In this document: positions 1-10,681 of the stretch, one piece after another
Position numbering within the stretch: position 1 is the first letter of the stretch
How the letters are laid out: each line of letters starts with the position of its first letter
Source of the DNA: Anthracocystis setariae
Taxonomy: Eukaryota > Basidiomycota > Ustilaginomycetes > Ustilaginales > Ustilaginaceae
Reading direction: 5' to 3'
Length of the DNA: 64,000 bases
NCBI GenBank assembly: GCA_928724745.1
Contig: CAKMXJ010000002.1
Span: 1,054,001-1,118,000 of the forward strand
Notes under the pieces: model-generated
Database searches by the model: none
Seen by the model: the letters and a program-made list of their open reading frames with translations, nothing else
What the model was told of the DNA's origin: nothing
Made by a program: the position numbers and the translations under genes

Positions 1-132
1 GTCCAAACGTCGACGTCGTGGAAGGCGAATACTAAGAAGGCGATTAAGAAGGCCGCTAAGAAGGGACTTACGAAGGCTTCGCCAAAAAAGTCGGTCAGCA
101 GCACTTCCAGGTCCGCACGCAAGGCAAAGTAA
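1..132 (+). CDS. 3' end of a lysine-rich protein (partial)
   Basis: Reading frame 1 is open from the window edge to a TAA at 130-132 and encodes 43 residues rich in Lys, Ala and Ser (for example KKAIKKAAKKGLTKASPKK). Such a tail is typical of linker-histone, nucleolar or ribosome-associated proteins, but nothing diagnostic is present and the body of the gene lies outside the window. It is convergent with the importin gene that follows. No function is assigned. Confidence 0.55.
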   Translation, partial: VQTSTSWKANTKKAIKKAAKKGLTKASPKKSVSSTSRSARKAK

Positions 133-402
133 ACCCCGCAAACCTCCCAACTCGCGTTGGACCAAGTCAGGTGTCCATCCTATCCAACATTCTGTCCGTG
201 CGTCGCTCATTCTCTGTTCCAAATCGCATCTCATGTGTCTCTCTCTCTAAGTTACCCAAACACCCTTGCCTCGACTGATTGGTGGAAGAAAAACCTTGTG
301 CGGTGAAATTAAACAGCGAGGGGACTGCCATTTACAACCGCGTGGAGGGGCGGAGGAGTACAAGCGCAAACCTTTCTTTTTTTTTTCCCTTTAAACAAGT
401 TA

Positions 403-3400
403 TTAGAGCGTTTTCACTTTGACGTCTTGCCCTTGGGCCGCTTGCTGGATGAGCTGAAGCTGATCCTGCGACAGGGACGATGTGATGGAGTTCCACACAT
501 CGGTGCGATTGGCCTGGTAGTCGGCGAGCAGCTGGCGGAACTGTTCGAACACGGGCACGCCATCCATTGGACTTTCGTAGCTCAACTCGTCATCCTCATC
601 CTCGTCATCGAACTCGTCATCGTCGTCATCATCATCATCGTCGTCGTCTTGGTAATCCTCACCATTCGCACGCGCTCGCAACTTGGCGCGCTCCCGTGCG
701 AACATCTCGAGATACTCGTTATCCTCATCCACCACATCGCGATCGTCATCGACGTCCTCGAACCCGGACGCATCCACATTCACCCCCGCACCGCTCCAAG
801 ACGCAAGCGACGCCTTTCCCTCGCCCTCGCCCTCGTCGTCATCATCGTCGTCGTCGTCGTTTTCGAACGCCTCGAGCATCTCGTTGCGCTTCTTGATCGC
901 ATCTGGCAGCGTATCGAGTTGCGTAGCGAGTGCCACGAGGAATGCGGCGAGGTTGTTCTGCAACGCAGCAGGGAGCGAAGTCGACGGCAACGCGAGGAGC
1001 TGGATCATGGCCGCCGCAGCCACCTTCTTCTCATGTACGCGAGTAAACTTGGGCAGCAAAGTCGTGATCGATGCAAACACCGCCTCGGTGGCGCCATTCG
1101 CTTGCAACACCTCCAACGTCGCCCGTGCATCATACACCAGCGCATCGAGAACCACAATGACACTCCACTTCCTCACATCCGCCTTAATTCGATCCTCATC
1201 CACCGCACTCGCCAACACCGCACCGACGATCCTCGCCAACGCTTCATCCACCCCACCAGGCAACAACAACAGAATCACATCCGCCAACTTACACGCCGCC
1301 ACCTGATCGGTCAACCCCAACTGCTCACTCGTCATCGCGGTCAGGAAGATATCCACCAACATCGCCTTATACTCGGCCGACGCTTGCACCACCTCAACGC
1401 CGTAACTGACACAGTTGTCGATGGTGGGCAACATCTCGGACAAATAATCCACACCGGCGCCCTTGAACGACTTGTAGATCAGCGTGAAAATGTGCCACAT
1501 CGCCACGCTCACCTTCTTCTGGTAGTACGTTAGCGTATCGGTCAGCTCGAGACAGTCGTCGAATAGCTCGACGCAGTCCTTTTCGAGCGTGTACGCCACG
1601 ATGGGCAGCACGACCGTTTCGAGTTTCTCCAGGATGTCGCGCTTGCTCTCGGCCGAGGCGATGATCTGGAAGATGGTGTTCAGACAGCCCATGGCTGCGA
1701 ACAGCTTGTCGTCCTCGTGGTTGTCCATGTTGAGTTCCATGGTGCCGTCCGCATCGCGTTCGGCCGTCTCGAGGTTCTCGTTGACCAGCCGCATGTACGA
1801 CTCGGCCATCTGTTCGGTTAGTTGGATCGAAAACGGCAGCAGCTCTTCGCCAAAGTTGGCGACCACTTTGGATTTGGTGGGCGACAGGATGTCCAGCTCG
1901 GTTTCGTCCGAGAGCTTGAGCAGTTCCTGCATGAGCCGCGCCGCGTTGGGAGCCATAGCGGCGTGCACTTCATCGTGGTCGATCAGCGAGCCAATCGCTT
2001 CGGCCGCCACGACACGCACGGGCAATTCGGCATCACCGATACATGCCATCACCCCGGCAAACGCCGCCTCGAGCGTCGACTGGTTCGACCACTGCATCCC
2101 GTTCTGATCGAACGTCTTGACCAGATCGCACGCACGGTAGCGCAGGAACTTGTGTTCGCTCTTGAGCTCCGGAATCACGTGCTGCGCGAAAAAGCCGTCG
2201 AGCATCCCGGACACCTTCTCGTGGTTCACCATGGTGACATCCATCGCGCGGCAGAGGTGGAAAGCACCATCCTTGTCCCTGGCGCTTCGTTGCGCCGGGT
2301 AAGCGTTGACGACCGACGTGACGAATTCGAGCAACGGCATAAACGCAGACTTGGTCCTCTTGCTAGCCACCGTCTGCACAAACGTCGCCGCCGAGCCAGA
2401 AGCACTGCCGATCTCCTCGAACGGATCCAGATTGGCACGCACAAAATCGACCGCATCCAACTGCCACAACTCGTCATCCTCGTCGCTGAAGCACAGACGC
2501 GGGAAGATGAAAGTCTGCGTGAGCGTCAGCACGTGCGGCTTGAGCAGCGCCCAGGTAGACTTGGGCTTGACGCATTCGGTGAAGAACATGCACAAGAAGT
2601 AGAACGCCTTTTTCGAAATCCACATGTTGCCCTGCGTGTTGGCCTCAACGATGCGCAGATACACCTTGAGGATCTCGGGTGCAAAAGTGTGCACAAAGTT
2701 TTCGGCAAACGGTTTGTAGTTCTTCATATCCGACGGCAGTTGCGATGGATTGCCGTAACGCGAGAAGAGTTTGTTGAGCGAATGGAACGCCCACTTCTTA
2801 GCCTTCCACCAGGGGGCGATTTCGCGACTGTCATCATCCTGAGGCAAGTGAGCCGCGTCGATCTGCTTCTGCACTACATTGAGCAGCAAGGTTCCCCAGG
2901 GTACGATGGATTCGTGCGATTGCTGGTGTTTGGTGAGCTCGGTGTGCATGCTAGTTTTGTACACCTTGAGGATGACGTAGAGGATCTCGCCCACCTCTGC
3001 CGACGAGGCGTTCTCCGAGTTGAGCAAACCGTTGGCAGTGTGCAGGATATGTGGCAGTGTGGCTGGTGCGAGCTGCTCCATCATCTTGACGCCATTGTTC
3101 CATCGGTACGCACGCACGACCTCGAGCAACGCGCGCAGACCGCCATACACCTGCTGCGGGTTTTGGCTCTGGAGAAGCTGGCCGATCTGGTCCATGAGGT
3201 TGGACCACGAGTCGGGGAAGTCGCAGCGCGCAATCACGCCGAGAGCGCTGGCGACGTGAACGCGAATCGGGGCGGGTGCGTCGACGAGCGTAGCGAGGAT
3301 GAGCGACTTGATCGAGTCGCGATCGGCCTGAGGGATGATAACGACAGCAGGTGCACCGCGGACTGGGGTCGAATCCCAGTGCCTGCGAACGCGGTTCTTA

Positions 3401-3579
3401 AAGTAGATGGCTGCCGCTTGCCTGACAGCGAGATCGGTCTGCTGCGAGGCGACCAGCTGGAAGACGGACGAGAGCATGCCATCTTGCGACTCGACCTTTC
3501 GGAGCTCGAGCTCAGCAGCCTTGCGAGCATTGGGGTTGGGATCCAACGAGTGGGCAAATACTTGGACAAGTGAGTCCAT
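403..3579 (-). CDS. NMD5: Importin-7/8-like karyopherin (Nmd5 family)
   Basis: Intronless, 1058 aa, close to the usual length of Nmd5/Sxm1/importin-7. This family carries cargo such as TFIIS, ribosomal proteins and stress kinases through the nuclear pore in a Ran-GTP-dependent way. The N terminus (MDSLVQVFAHSLDPNPNARK, then AAIYFKNRVRRHW at about residues 60-75) is the importin-beta N-terminal domain, and HEAT-like helices follow throughout. Two Asp/Glu runs near the C terminus (about residues 905-1015) match the acidic loop of importin-7/8. The start at 3579 is chosen because the family signature begins there; 55 upstream in-frame residues are low-complexity and look like 5' UTR. A 583-residue antisense ORF across it is a codon-bias shadow. 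Confidence 0.85.
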   Translation of the reverse strand: MDSLVQVFAHSLDPNPNARKAAELELRKVESQDGMLSSVFQLVASQQTDLAVRQAAAIYFKNRVRRHWDSTPVRGAPAVVIIPQADRDSIKSLILATLVDAPAPIRVHVASALGVIARCDFPDSWSNLMDQIGQLLQSQNPQQVYGGLRALLEVVRAYRWNNGVKMMEQLAPATLPHILHTANGLLNSENASSAEVGEILYVILKVYKTSMHTELTKHQQSHESIVPWGTLLLNVVQKQIDAAHLPQDDDSREIAPWWKAKKWAFHSLNKLFSRYGNPSQLPSDMKNYKPFAENFVHTFAPEILKVYLRIVEANTQGNMWISKKAFYFLCMFFTECVKPKSTWALLKPHVLTLTQTFIFPRLCFSDEDDELWQLDAVDFVRANLDPFEEIGSASGSAATFVQTVASKRTKSAFMPLLEFVTSVVNAYPAQRSARDKDGAFHLCRAMDVTMVNHEKVSGMLDGFFAQHVIPELKSEHKFLRYRACDLVKTFDQNGMQWSNQSTLEAAFAGVMACIGDAELPVRVVAAEAIGSLIDHDEVHAAMAPNAARLMQELLKLSDETELDILSPTKSKVVANFGEELLPFSIQLTEQMAESYMRLVNENLETAERDADGTMELNMDNHEDDKLFAAMGCLNTIFQIIASAESKRDILEKLETVVLPIVAYTLEKDCVELFDDCLELTDTLTYYQKKVSVAMWHIFTLIYKSFKGAGVDYLSEMLPTIDNCVSYGVEVVQASAEYKAMLVDIFLTAMTSEQLGLTDQVAACKLADVILLLLPGGVDEALARIVGAVLASAVDEDRIKADVRKWSVIVVLDALVYDARATLEVLQANGATEAVFASITTLLPKFTRVHEKKVAAAAMIQLLALPSTSLPAALQNNLAAFLVALATQLDTLPDAIKKRNEMLEAFENDDDDDDDDEGEGEGKASLASWSGAGVNVDASGFEDVDDDRDVVDEDNEYLEMFARERAKLRARANGEDYQDDDDDDDDDDDEFDDEDEDDELSYESPMDGVPVFEQFRQLLADYQANRTDVWNSITSSLSQDQLQLIQQAAQGQDVKVKTL

Positions 3580-4032
3580 GTTTGTGCAATACCTCTGCCG
3601 GTGATGACGAGATGAGGTAGGAGGAGAAGGAGGAGGAGGAGGACAGGGAGGACAGGGAAGAAAAAGAGCCAAGCCAACGTGGAAATAAATAAAAATGCGT
3701 GTTGCTCTTTTTTTTTTCTCTTTCTGTTCAGCAGCAGCAAACAAGAAGAAAAAGAAGAATTTTAAGACTTTTGAATTTTAGAGAATTCGCAAACAGCACA
3801 GCGCAGTGCAAAACAATAAACTTTGAATAGAATAAGTAATGCAAAGCGGTGTGCAGCCGTGGAAGTCGGGCATCCGGCCGACTCACAGTGGAAACCAACA
3901 CTCCACTTTTCGGCTAATCCTCTACAAATTACAGCACGCCCAATAGCGCCCATCGCTTCGTGACACCCTCGCATCACCATCATTCTCGGAGGCGGCTCCC
4001 ATTGCTTGTGCTGCTGGCAAACAGCACACAGC
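3580..4032. promoter_or_regulatory. Divergent intergenic region NMD5 / RAD17
   Basis: These 453 bp lie between the two start codons of divergently oriented genes. They include pyrimidine-rich stretches upstream of NMD5 (plus-strand purine/poly-T tracts at about 3620-3770) and must hold both promoters. No further motif was recognised. Confidence 0.4.
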
Positions 4033-6462
4033 ATGCCGCCCAAGCAACACACGAGCTTCTCCCGCTCACTATCCAACAGCTCCGCCTCGAGCTCGTCTTC
4101 GCGTTCCAAACTCAGGCAAAACAAGCTCGACTTTTCCTTCCATTCCGTCCCCACAAGGCCACTCAGCTTCACCCCCTCGTTTGGCATTCCCACCACTTCC
4201 TCAGCACCGCCACCACCGGCCCCATCATCGTTTCTGGATAAAGGCAAGCAGAAGGTCGAGTGTATACTACAATCTGCCGTGGCGGAGCGAGGCCAAGAAC
4301 AAGAGCCAGAGGCGGAGGCGGAGCCGGAGCTAGAGTTAGAGCTGGATGACAGGGGTAGCAGCTTGTGGTCCGAGCGTTTGGCCCCGACTACAGGCGATGA
4401 GCTCGCTGTACATCCAAAGAAGGTGCAGCAAGTCCGTCAGTGGCTGACAGAGGCATTCTCAGACCAGCCAGCTGCGCTCAAGTATCGCAAACTACTTGCT
4501 TTGACCGGTCCAGCAGGGACAGGCAAGTCGGCAACCATACGCGCACTCTCAGCGTCCACCGATCTCGATTACGATCTAATCGAATGGAACAACGATGTCT
4601 CTTCTTTCGACCCCTCGGCTCCATTCGTTCCCGGCTCCTCTTTCATCGAGAGATTCGCCGACTTTCTCCAGAAAGCCGCCAAGTTCCCCACTCTTGACCT
4701 GCAAAACGTCGCTGACGATGCTGCTTCAAGCTCATCCTTGACTCTTGACAATTCCATAGCTGCAAAGCGCAACAGGCTCATCCTCGTCGAGGATCTTCCC
4801 AATCTGCACCACTTGCCGACAAAACAGCAATTCCAGGCGACCATCGAGCAATACCTTCACCAATCCACCTTGCTCACTCGCCGCGGCCTGCCCAACGTGC
4901 CGATCGTCCTCGTCATCACCGAGAGCACGCCAAGAGAGGATGAGGACAGATGGGTGGCGTCATCCTCCTCCAACTCGTGGCGCGAGCGCATGGCTTCCAT
5001 CATGGACACTAGGACAGCTCTCGGTCAAAACATAAGACAGAACCCAGCCTATGCCGAGGTACGCTTCAATCCCGTCGCTCCCACCATCATTCTCAAAGCT
5101 CTCAAGCGAGCAGTACAACTCGCTCCGAACGCCATCGTTGGAACTTCCAAGTCTGCAACAATCGCCAAACCTTTGCTCGAGCTGCTCCAAGCGGTGGCAG
5201 ACGACTCGAATGGAGACCTCAGGGCTGCCGTCAACTCTCTGCAGTTTGTGTGTGCCAACAGTCAGCAGTTCGAAACGATCCACGGTGCGACCAAGTCCAG
5301 CCGAAATGGTGCGGGCGCAAACGAGAGAGCCAAGGCGTTGAGAAAGTTGATGCCGCTTATCCGTGGAAGGGAGAGTTCGCTTGTTCTCTTCCATGCGTTG
5401 GGCCGTGTTTTGTACAACAAGAGACAGGGCGATCCTGGCGATCAAGGTCCCAAACCAAACTCGCACCGCGATGACCAGGGCAACCATGGATCAGATACGG
5501 AAGATGACGACGAGGATGTAGCCTTGAGACGACGCGTCGATTCAGCTATGCAAGCCGTCATCCCGCCTTTTCAAGACGATGCATTCTCTTCGCTACCCGA
5601 TCACATGGACCATCTAGCCCGTACACCTTCTCGAGTCAACGTCGATTCTCTGTGGGCAGACCTGCCCGTCGATCCGTCCATCTTCCAACTCTATCTGCAT
5701 CAAAACTTTGCCCAGTTCACCGGCGAGATCGAAGAGTGTGAAGCGATCCTCGATGCGTTCAGCGCCGCCGATGCACTCGCTCCTGTGCATGAACAGCATC
5801 GCTTTGGCTCGCTGCTGGCGTACTACTCCTTGCTGATCTGCGTCCGAGGCACTTTGCTAGGTCTGCCGAGTCCCGTCGAGAGGAAGGGCCAAAAGCTAGG
5901 TCGAGCGACGTGGTGGGATGTTCAAAAGAAGCTCAGAGTCATGTTGGACAATGTAGCTGATGTGACGGCGTCGATGGGAGGCGGATCGGCAGGGAAGGTG
6001 TTGACAGGCGCTAGTTTCGAAGCAGAGCGAGGCTCGAGGCTCAAGCGGGTGAAATTCAGCCATCCACCGACGCTTTCGGATGCACCTGATAGCGTAGACA
6101 CGATCGATGCGGGTCTCGGCGACGAACAGTCTTCGTCGCTTATGCGCAACAACGTCGCCACTCTAGTGACCGAGGTGCTACCTCTGCTCGCAAAGATTCA
6201 GGGTTCAGGTGCAGATGGCAACGTCTATGATCTGGCCCAGATGCGCTTCGAATACGCCGGTGTTGCAGACATGGCTTTGCGAGTGATGGATGAGCATGAG
6301 ACAGGTGTCGATCATGCCGAACAGGACGACCACGCCGTGTTGGACTTGGACAAGATCAAAAAAAGCAAGGCGGAGGAGCAGCAAGCCAAGGCGCACTGCG
6401 AAAGGGAGAGGGAGAGGGAGGACAAGCTGTATCTCTCGGAGGATGATATCGCCGATTTTTGA
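4033..6462 (+). CDS. RAD17: Checkpoint clamp loader Rad17/Rad24
   Basis: 809 aa, intronless. Rad17 replaces Rfc1 in an RFC-like complex that loads the 9-1-1 clamp onto damaged DNA and so activates the ATR/Mec1 checkpoint. The AAA+ Walker A motif GPAGTGKS lies at about residues 159-166, followed by the family-typical DLIEWNNDV and, as Walker B, RLILVEDLPNL. The first third is Ser- and Glu-rich, and the C terminus is charged (KKSKAEEQQAKAHCERERER) with a final acidic EDDIADF. The start ATG at 4033 is preferred over an upstream non-ATG frame opening. Divergent from NMD5. Confidence 0.88.
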   Translation: MPPKQHTSFSRSLSNSSASSSSSRSKLRQNKLDFSFHSVPTRPLSFTPSFGIPTTSSAPPPPAPSSFLDKGKQKVECILQSAVAERGQEQEPEAEAEPELELELDDRGSSLWSERLAPTTGDELAVHPKKVQQVRQWLTEAFSDQPAALKYRKLLALTGPAGTGKSATIRALSASTDLDYDLIEWNNDVSSFDPSAPFVPGSSFIERFADFLQKAAKFPTLDLQNVADDAASSSSLTLDNSIAAKRNRLILVEDLPNLHHLPTKQQFQATIEQYLHQSTLLTRRGLPNVPIVLVITESTPREDEDRWVASSSSNSWRERMASIMDTRTALGQNIRQNPAYAEVRFNPVAPTIILKALKRAVQLAPNAIVGTSKSATIAKPLLELLQAVADDSNGDLRAAVNSLQFVCANSQQFETIHGATKSSRNGAGANERAKALRKLMPLIRGRESSLVLFHALGRVLYNKRQGDPGDQGPKPNSHRDDQGNHGSDTEDDDEDVALRRRVDSAMQAVIPPFQDDAFSSLPDHMDHLARTPSRVNVDSLWADLPVDPSIFQLYLHQNFAQFTGEIEECEAILDAFSAADALAPVHEQHRFGSLLAYYSLLICVRGTLLGLPSPVERKGQKLGRATWWDVQKKLRVMLDNVADVTASMGGGSAGKVLTGASFEAERGSRLKRVKFSHPPTLSDAPDSVDTIDAGLGDEQSSSLMRNNVATLVTEVLPLLAKIQGSGADGNVYDLAQMRFEYAGVADMALRVMDEHETGVDHAEQDDHAVLDLDKIKKSKAEEQQAKAHCEREREREDKLYLSEDDIADF

Positions 6463-9400
6463 CGTAGTCCTCAAAAAGGGTATGTTGCTCTTCTGGAAGG
6501 AATGGCAAGCACCACCACGCGGCTATCCCAGGTTGACGAATTTGATTTGCCTGTTGGAACAAAATGCTTTGAAATTGGCATCAAAATTGTGGGATGTGAA
6601 AATGAGCCGCTTTTTCTCAACGTCAAGTGTAGGATCTGGTGTCTGTGAAAGTGGTCGAGCTGATCAAGCAAGCGTCGCAATGGCAACGACAGAACTAGGG
6701 TAAAGCAAGTAGTCTAGTCCGGTCGAGGTGATCAAGCGTATCAGCCCATGGTGTGCGAACCCAATCCGTTCCGGTGGGTGAGAATTCAGGGTCCAGAAGA
6801 AAAAGGCGCGTGACAGGGAATCGAGTAGGTTGGAAAGAGAAGAGAAAACACAGATTTTGACCCGCAAAATGGATTTCGATGGTCACCTGCATGACACTTC
6901 GCCGGCTGTTACTCGAACCTACTCCCTTTCCCGATTCCGCATTTGGACCGTCGTCCCATGGCTTTCCGTGTTCGCGGTCGGCTCGCTACGGTGTCGTCCG
7001 GGGATACAGCATTGATGCACTGTGCGGACTCCGTAAGCATTGCCGCCAATTGGTGCAATCACATTGGCATCAACCTTCCAAAGGCTCGCTGCTGGGGGCA
7101 TCTGCCCACAACAGACATATTTCATCTGTGCTCAAGCTGTCTGATGTTAGGAAGCGGCTTCGTGGTCGAAGTGCTCAAGTTGACGAGCATACAGAAATGC
7201 AATGGCTCGTATGCTGCGTGTTCCCGGTGTTGACATGATCCGTGCCAAGAGTGACGGCGGATCGTCAAGCGAAATTCGGTGGGTGGTGTCGGAAAACGTG
7301 GGGCGGCTGTCAATTTCTGCATGCTTTCCTAAGCCAGATCGTGATCACAGCTGCCCAGCGTCAGTCATGCACGGAAGCCGCGTTTCCGTCAGGGTCTTGG
7401 CCGTGGCGCCTTCCAACCGCCCAGAGCCCGACGGAAAGCTTGGCTGATTCCCAGATCCGTGCCTCGCATGCCCCCTCGCTACACCGTTGATGCTCTACTC
7501 TGCTCTGCTTTCTGCATGATGAATAACAATACGAGTCGCTAGCGCTGGCTCCCTTGCATACACTCATGAGCAACACCGTCTGTATATCGCCGTGCATCGA
7601 TGCAGGAAGAGGGCTTGCTCCACAGGTTTCGGCCACTATACAGTACCAAATGCCGCTCGCTCCCGTTTTACTCGTTGTTGCAGTCCGGGGTGAGACATGC
7701 CGTTCACTGTCCAAATATCACTTTTTGTTTGTCCTCCTCCGTGAGAGCTGCAAGCTGCACCCAGTGGGATGCGGGCGACCTGTCGGATCAGACTAGCGGA
7801 GATGAAAGTGGTTGGTGCACGAGCTTCGGCATGTACAACAATACTTTGGCAAAGGCGAATGACCCATGACGGGCGCCGAGCAGCGGAAGGCATACCAAGT
7901 CCAGGCCGAGATATGAGGGCAAAAGAATGACGAGGCGCTTCGACGACGCCGCCCAATTATAGCACCGCGACCCTGTCCTTTGCTGCAGGTTGCATACGAC
8001 ACCGTAGGACCCTGACCTTCCGCTCGACCAGGTGCGCCGCCTACCTCCACATCGTGCTTCTCGTCCAAAAACTTTCTTTCCTACTGTACCTCCCTCCTCC
8101 AGCCAGCATCTTGTCGGGCTCTATGGAATCCAGGTGGCCCATAGAGCATCTACAAAGGCAGATGAGATATCAGAGATGAAGGTGAGGAATGAAAATACGC
8201 TCAGTGGGCCATTTCAGTCTGGCACCAACGGTGACAATGCACAATCATAGTGAGAAAGAGTGTCTTTCAGTCAGGCGGCGCGAGTGTGCTCCACTGCATT
8301 CAGCCAATCTGGCTTGGGATTGGATCCGACAGATGGCCCAGCTCACAGCCTCCTCCTTGGTCTTTCTATGTAGGACTACACTGCTTTGATCCCCGTCTGA
8401 ACGTAACTAGATCCTGCGCAAATTTAGCTGACCAATTTTTTAATCCAGTTTTAGCCATAACCGACACAGACATGGGCTTGATCGATCGTGACAAGGCGCA
8501 ACCTACAAATAGAAGGCACGTATGTAAGTATTGCCTCTAAACTCTACTGTATGGCTCGAGCGTTTTCTTCAAGGTGAATGCTCGACTGCTCTGACTATCG
8601 TATGCTTCCTGCCGGCTGTCAATGTGACACTCGTCACAATTGCAAACTCGAGACTTGTGTACTGCTAGCCTACACAGAGGAGCCAGAATGGACAGTGCGG
8701 TAGAAGCGAGCGTACCGGAAGAGTAAAGTGGCATCGGACATCAGGAAGTCGTGCAGTGGAAGTACCGCTCAGTCCTGTCTCTCATGTCAAAAATGGCGTA
8801 AGATGGGATACCAAGCGAAACCTGACGTCGTCGCATACGTCTTCCTCTTTTTCCTCCTGCTTTTTTTTTTTTTTTTTTTTTTTGTGCTTGCGTGAGCCGT
8901 CTGCAATTGCGGATCGGCCACTCGAAAACGCTTCAGCCACAACGCCAGTGTGTGCCTATTCTTCCCTTCCCCTGCTCTGATCCTCCAGAGTGAGCGACGC
9001 TGGGTGATCCTCCTCTCGACCTTCAGTGGCCGCCTGTGGACTTTGAAGCTCTCCACCTGGCTTGCCTGGCATTCACACTGTGGCCTTACGCCCTGTTCAT
9101 TACAAGTCACCGACGACCGCTCTCTGTCCATTTAGCCCGTTTTGAAGACCTGTGATACTTCAACAATCGAGGGAATGCTTCAGGGTCAAATTGCGGATCT
9201 CTTCGTTTCATTATACTGTAGTTACTGACCAGTGTCTCAACTGCACTGCACAGTCATTATGACCCTCTTTCCACGCATGGACGAGCTCGCAATCTGCTCA
9301 ATGTGGATCTTACGTCGGCTGCCGCTCTGACTAGAGGATAGATGCCAACTATCGAGTCTGTTGCCGAGATCCTGGCTGGGATCGCAAGTTTGGACTTCTT

Positions 9401-10681
9401 CTTTTCATAGCCTTGCGCACTCGTATGCCTTGCCACAGGCGCCTTGGTGCATCTCCGCTGTGTGTAGCCGTCGTTTGCCCACCTCCGCTGCTTCAAACTA
9501 AGACCAGCACAATGAGACTGTAGTGCACGAAAGACGAGGTGCGGTCTCGGAACGAGCAAACTTGGGCAGTGGAGGCTATTCGAGGCTGTCTCAGGCATGT
9601 TGAAGAGGATGGCGCTGTTGTAGGATTTATTGATTTTTGACATGGACATGTGGATCTCACTCGTTGACAGGCGGAGATGTGCACGAGATCGAAGCTTGGG
9701 GTAAGCACTGCAGATTCAAACCGGCACCACGACATGAGGCATGTCCTCCTACTGCTGGTGCTGCCCATGTCCCTGTCCCAACCCCTGCCTTGACTCGTAT
9801 CGTGCCCTCCTGCCCTCCGTATTCATTGCACAGTAGATCTGCAGTGGCTTGCTCATTACAGCCTGCAACAAGAATGCCACTGTAGCGTTGTGGGCCAGTC
9901 TGAGCTGAACAAGAAGAATTGCAACACAAGAGATTCAGGGTCCTTCCTTTCGGCTGCACGGCCCAGCCTCACAGCGGACGTCCGCTTGCCTCATTCTGCC
10001 GTATTCGCCATCGCTCGACTCCACTAACGTCTCATTGTAGCCATCCAACTCGACGTTTGTGATCTTTGGTTTTCTCTCTATATGCTGGCTCTCCCTCTGC
10101 TCAAGTGCTTGTAGTTTCGCCTCGCTCCGTCTGCCTCTTGCTAGGGTTCTGCTCAAGTGCTCTACCTAGCTCACCCTCTTGCCCGGCGCCGACTTCCCAT
10201 TTGCCCGCTTCCGTGCACCCGATGCTCAGTCGCTTTGGGTGCACGTTTGCTTGCAAAGCATTCAGCCTCAACGTGTCGGGCTGCTGCTGAGCTGCACGGA
10301 GGCACCCTCTGTGTAGGCGAACACCGGCTTACACATCTCAGTCGCTTCAGAAGAGCTACACTGCTCAGATGCCGGACGTTGCTGTCTTACATGTCTTCCG
10401 GTCGCTATTCGACATCTACATCGCCTCCACCTCTTCCGTTGCTCCCGTGCTTGCTTGGGAGAAACACTGCCATCGAAGAGGACGAGCTCGCCTCCCTGAC
10501 CTGACCATATATTAGGACAACTGACAGCCCAGTCCTCCGGTATTTCTTCCCCCACCACACAGTCATACTCTCTCCAGAGCTTCAACTCTCTCTGACTCCT
10601 CTTTGTGTCTCTACGCACATTCGCTCAACCGCATATCCCACTTTCCTTGTCCTTTCACACAATCCATCCTACTCTGTCAAA
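6463..10681. other. 4.2-kb gene-free stretch upstream of the sugar phosphate cyclase gene
   Basis: No convincing coding frame was seen on either strand: the longest ORF is about 130 codons, with no recognisable family and no plausible exon chain. There is no tRNA, rRNA or transposon signature. It contains a 23-nt T run (8861-8883) and two copies of TGCTCAAGTGCT (about 10098 and 10149). A TATA-like CCATATATTAGG lies at about 10504 and a pyrimidine-rich leader just before the ATG at 10682; these probably form the promoter of the downstream gene. The rest could hold distal regulatory DNA or an unannotated ncRNA. Confidence 0.45.

Noticed and set aside
3355..3392. GGTCGAATCCCAGT resembling a tRNA T-arm
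   Set aside because: It lies inside NMD5 coding sequence and no acceptor or anticodon stem can be built around it.
1822..3573. 583-codon ORF on the plus strand
   Set aside because: It is exactly antisense to the NMD5 importin gene, has a biased His/Arg/Leu composition and no domain; a codon-usage shadow.
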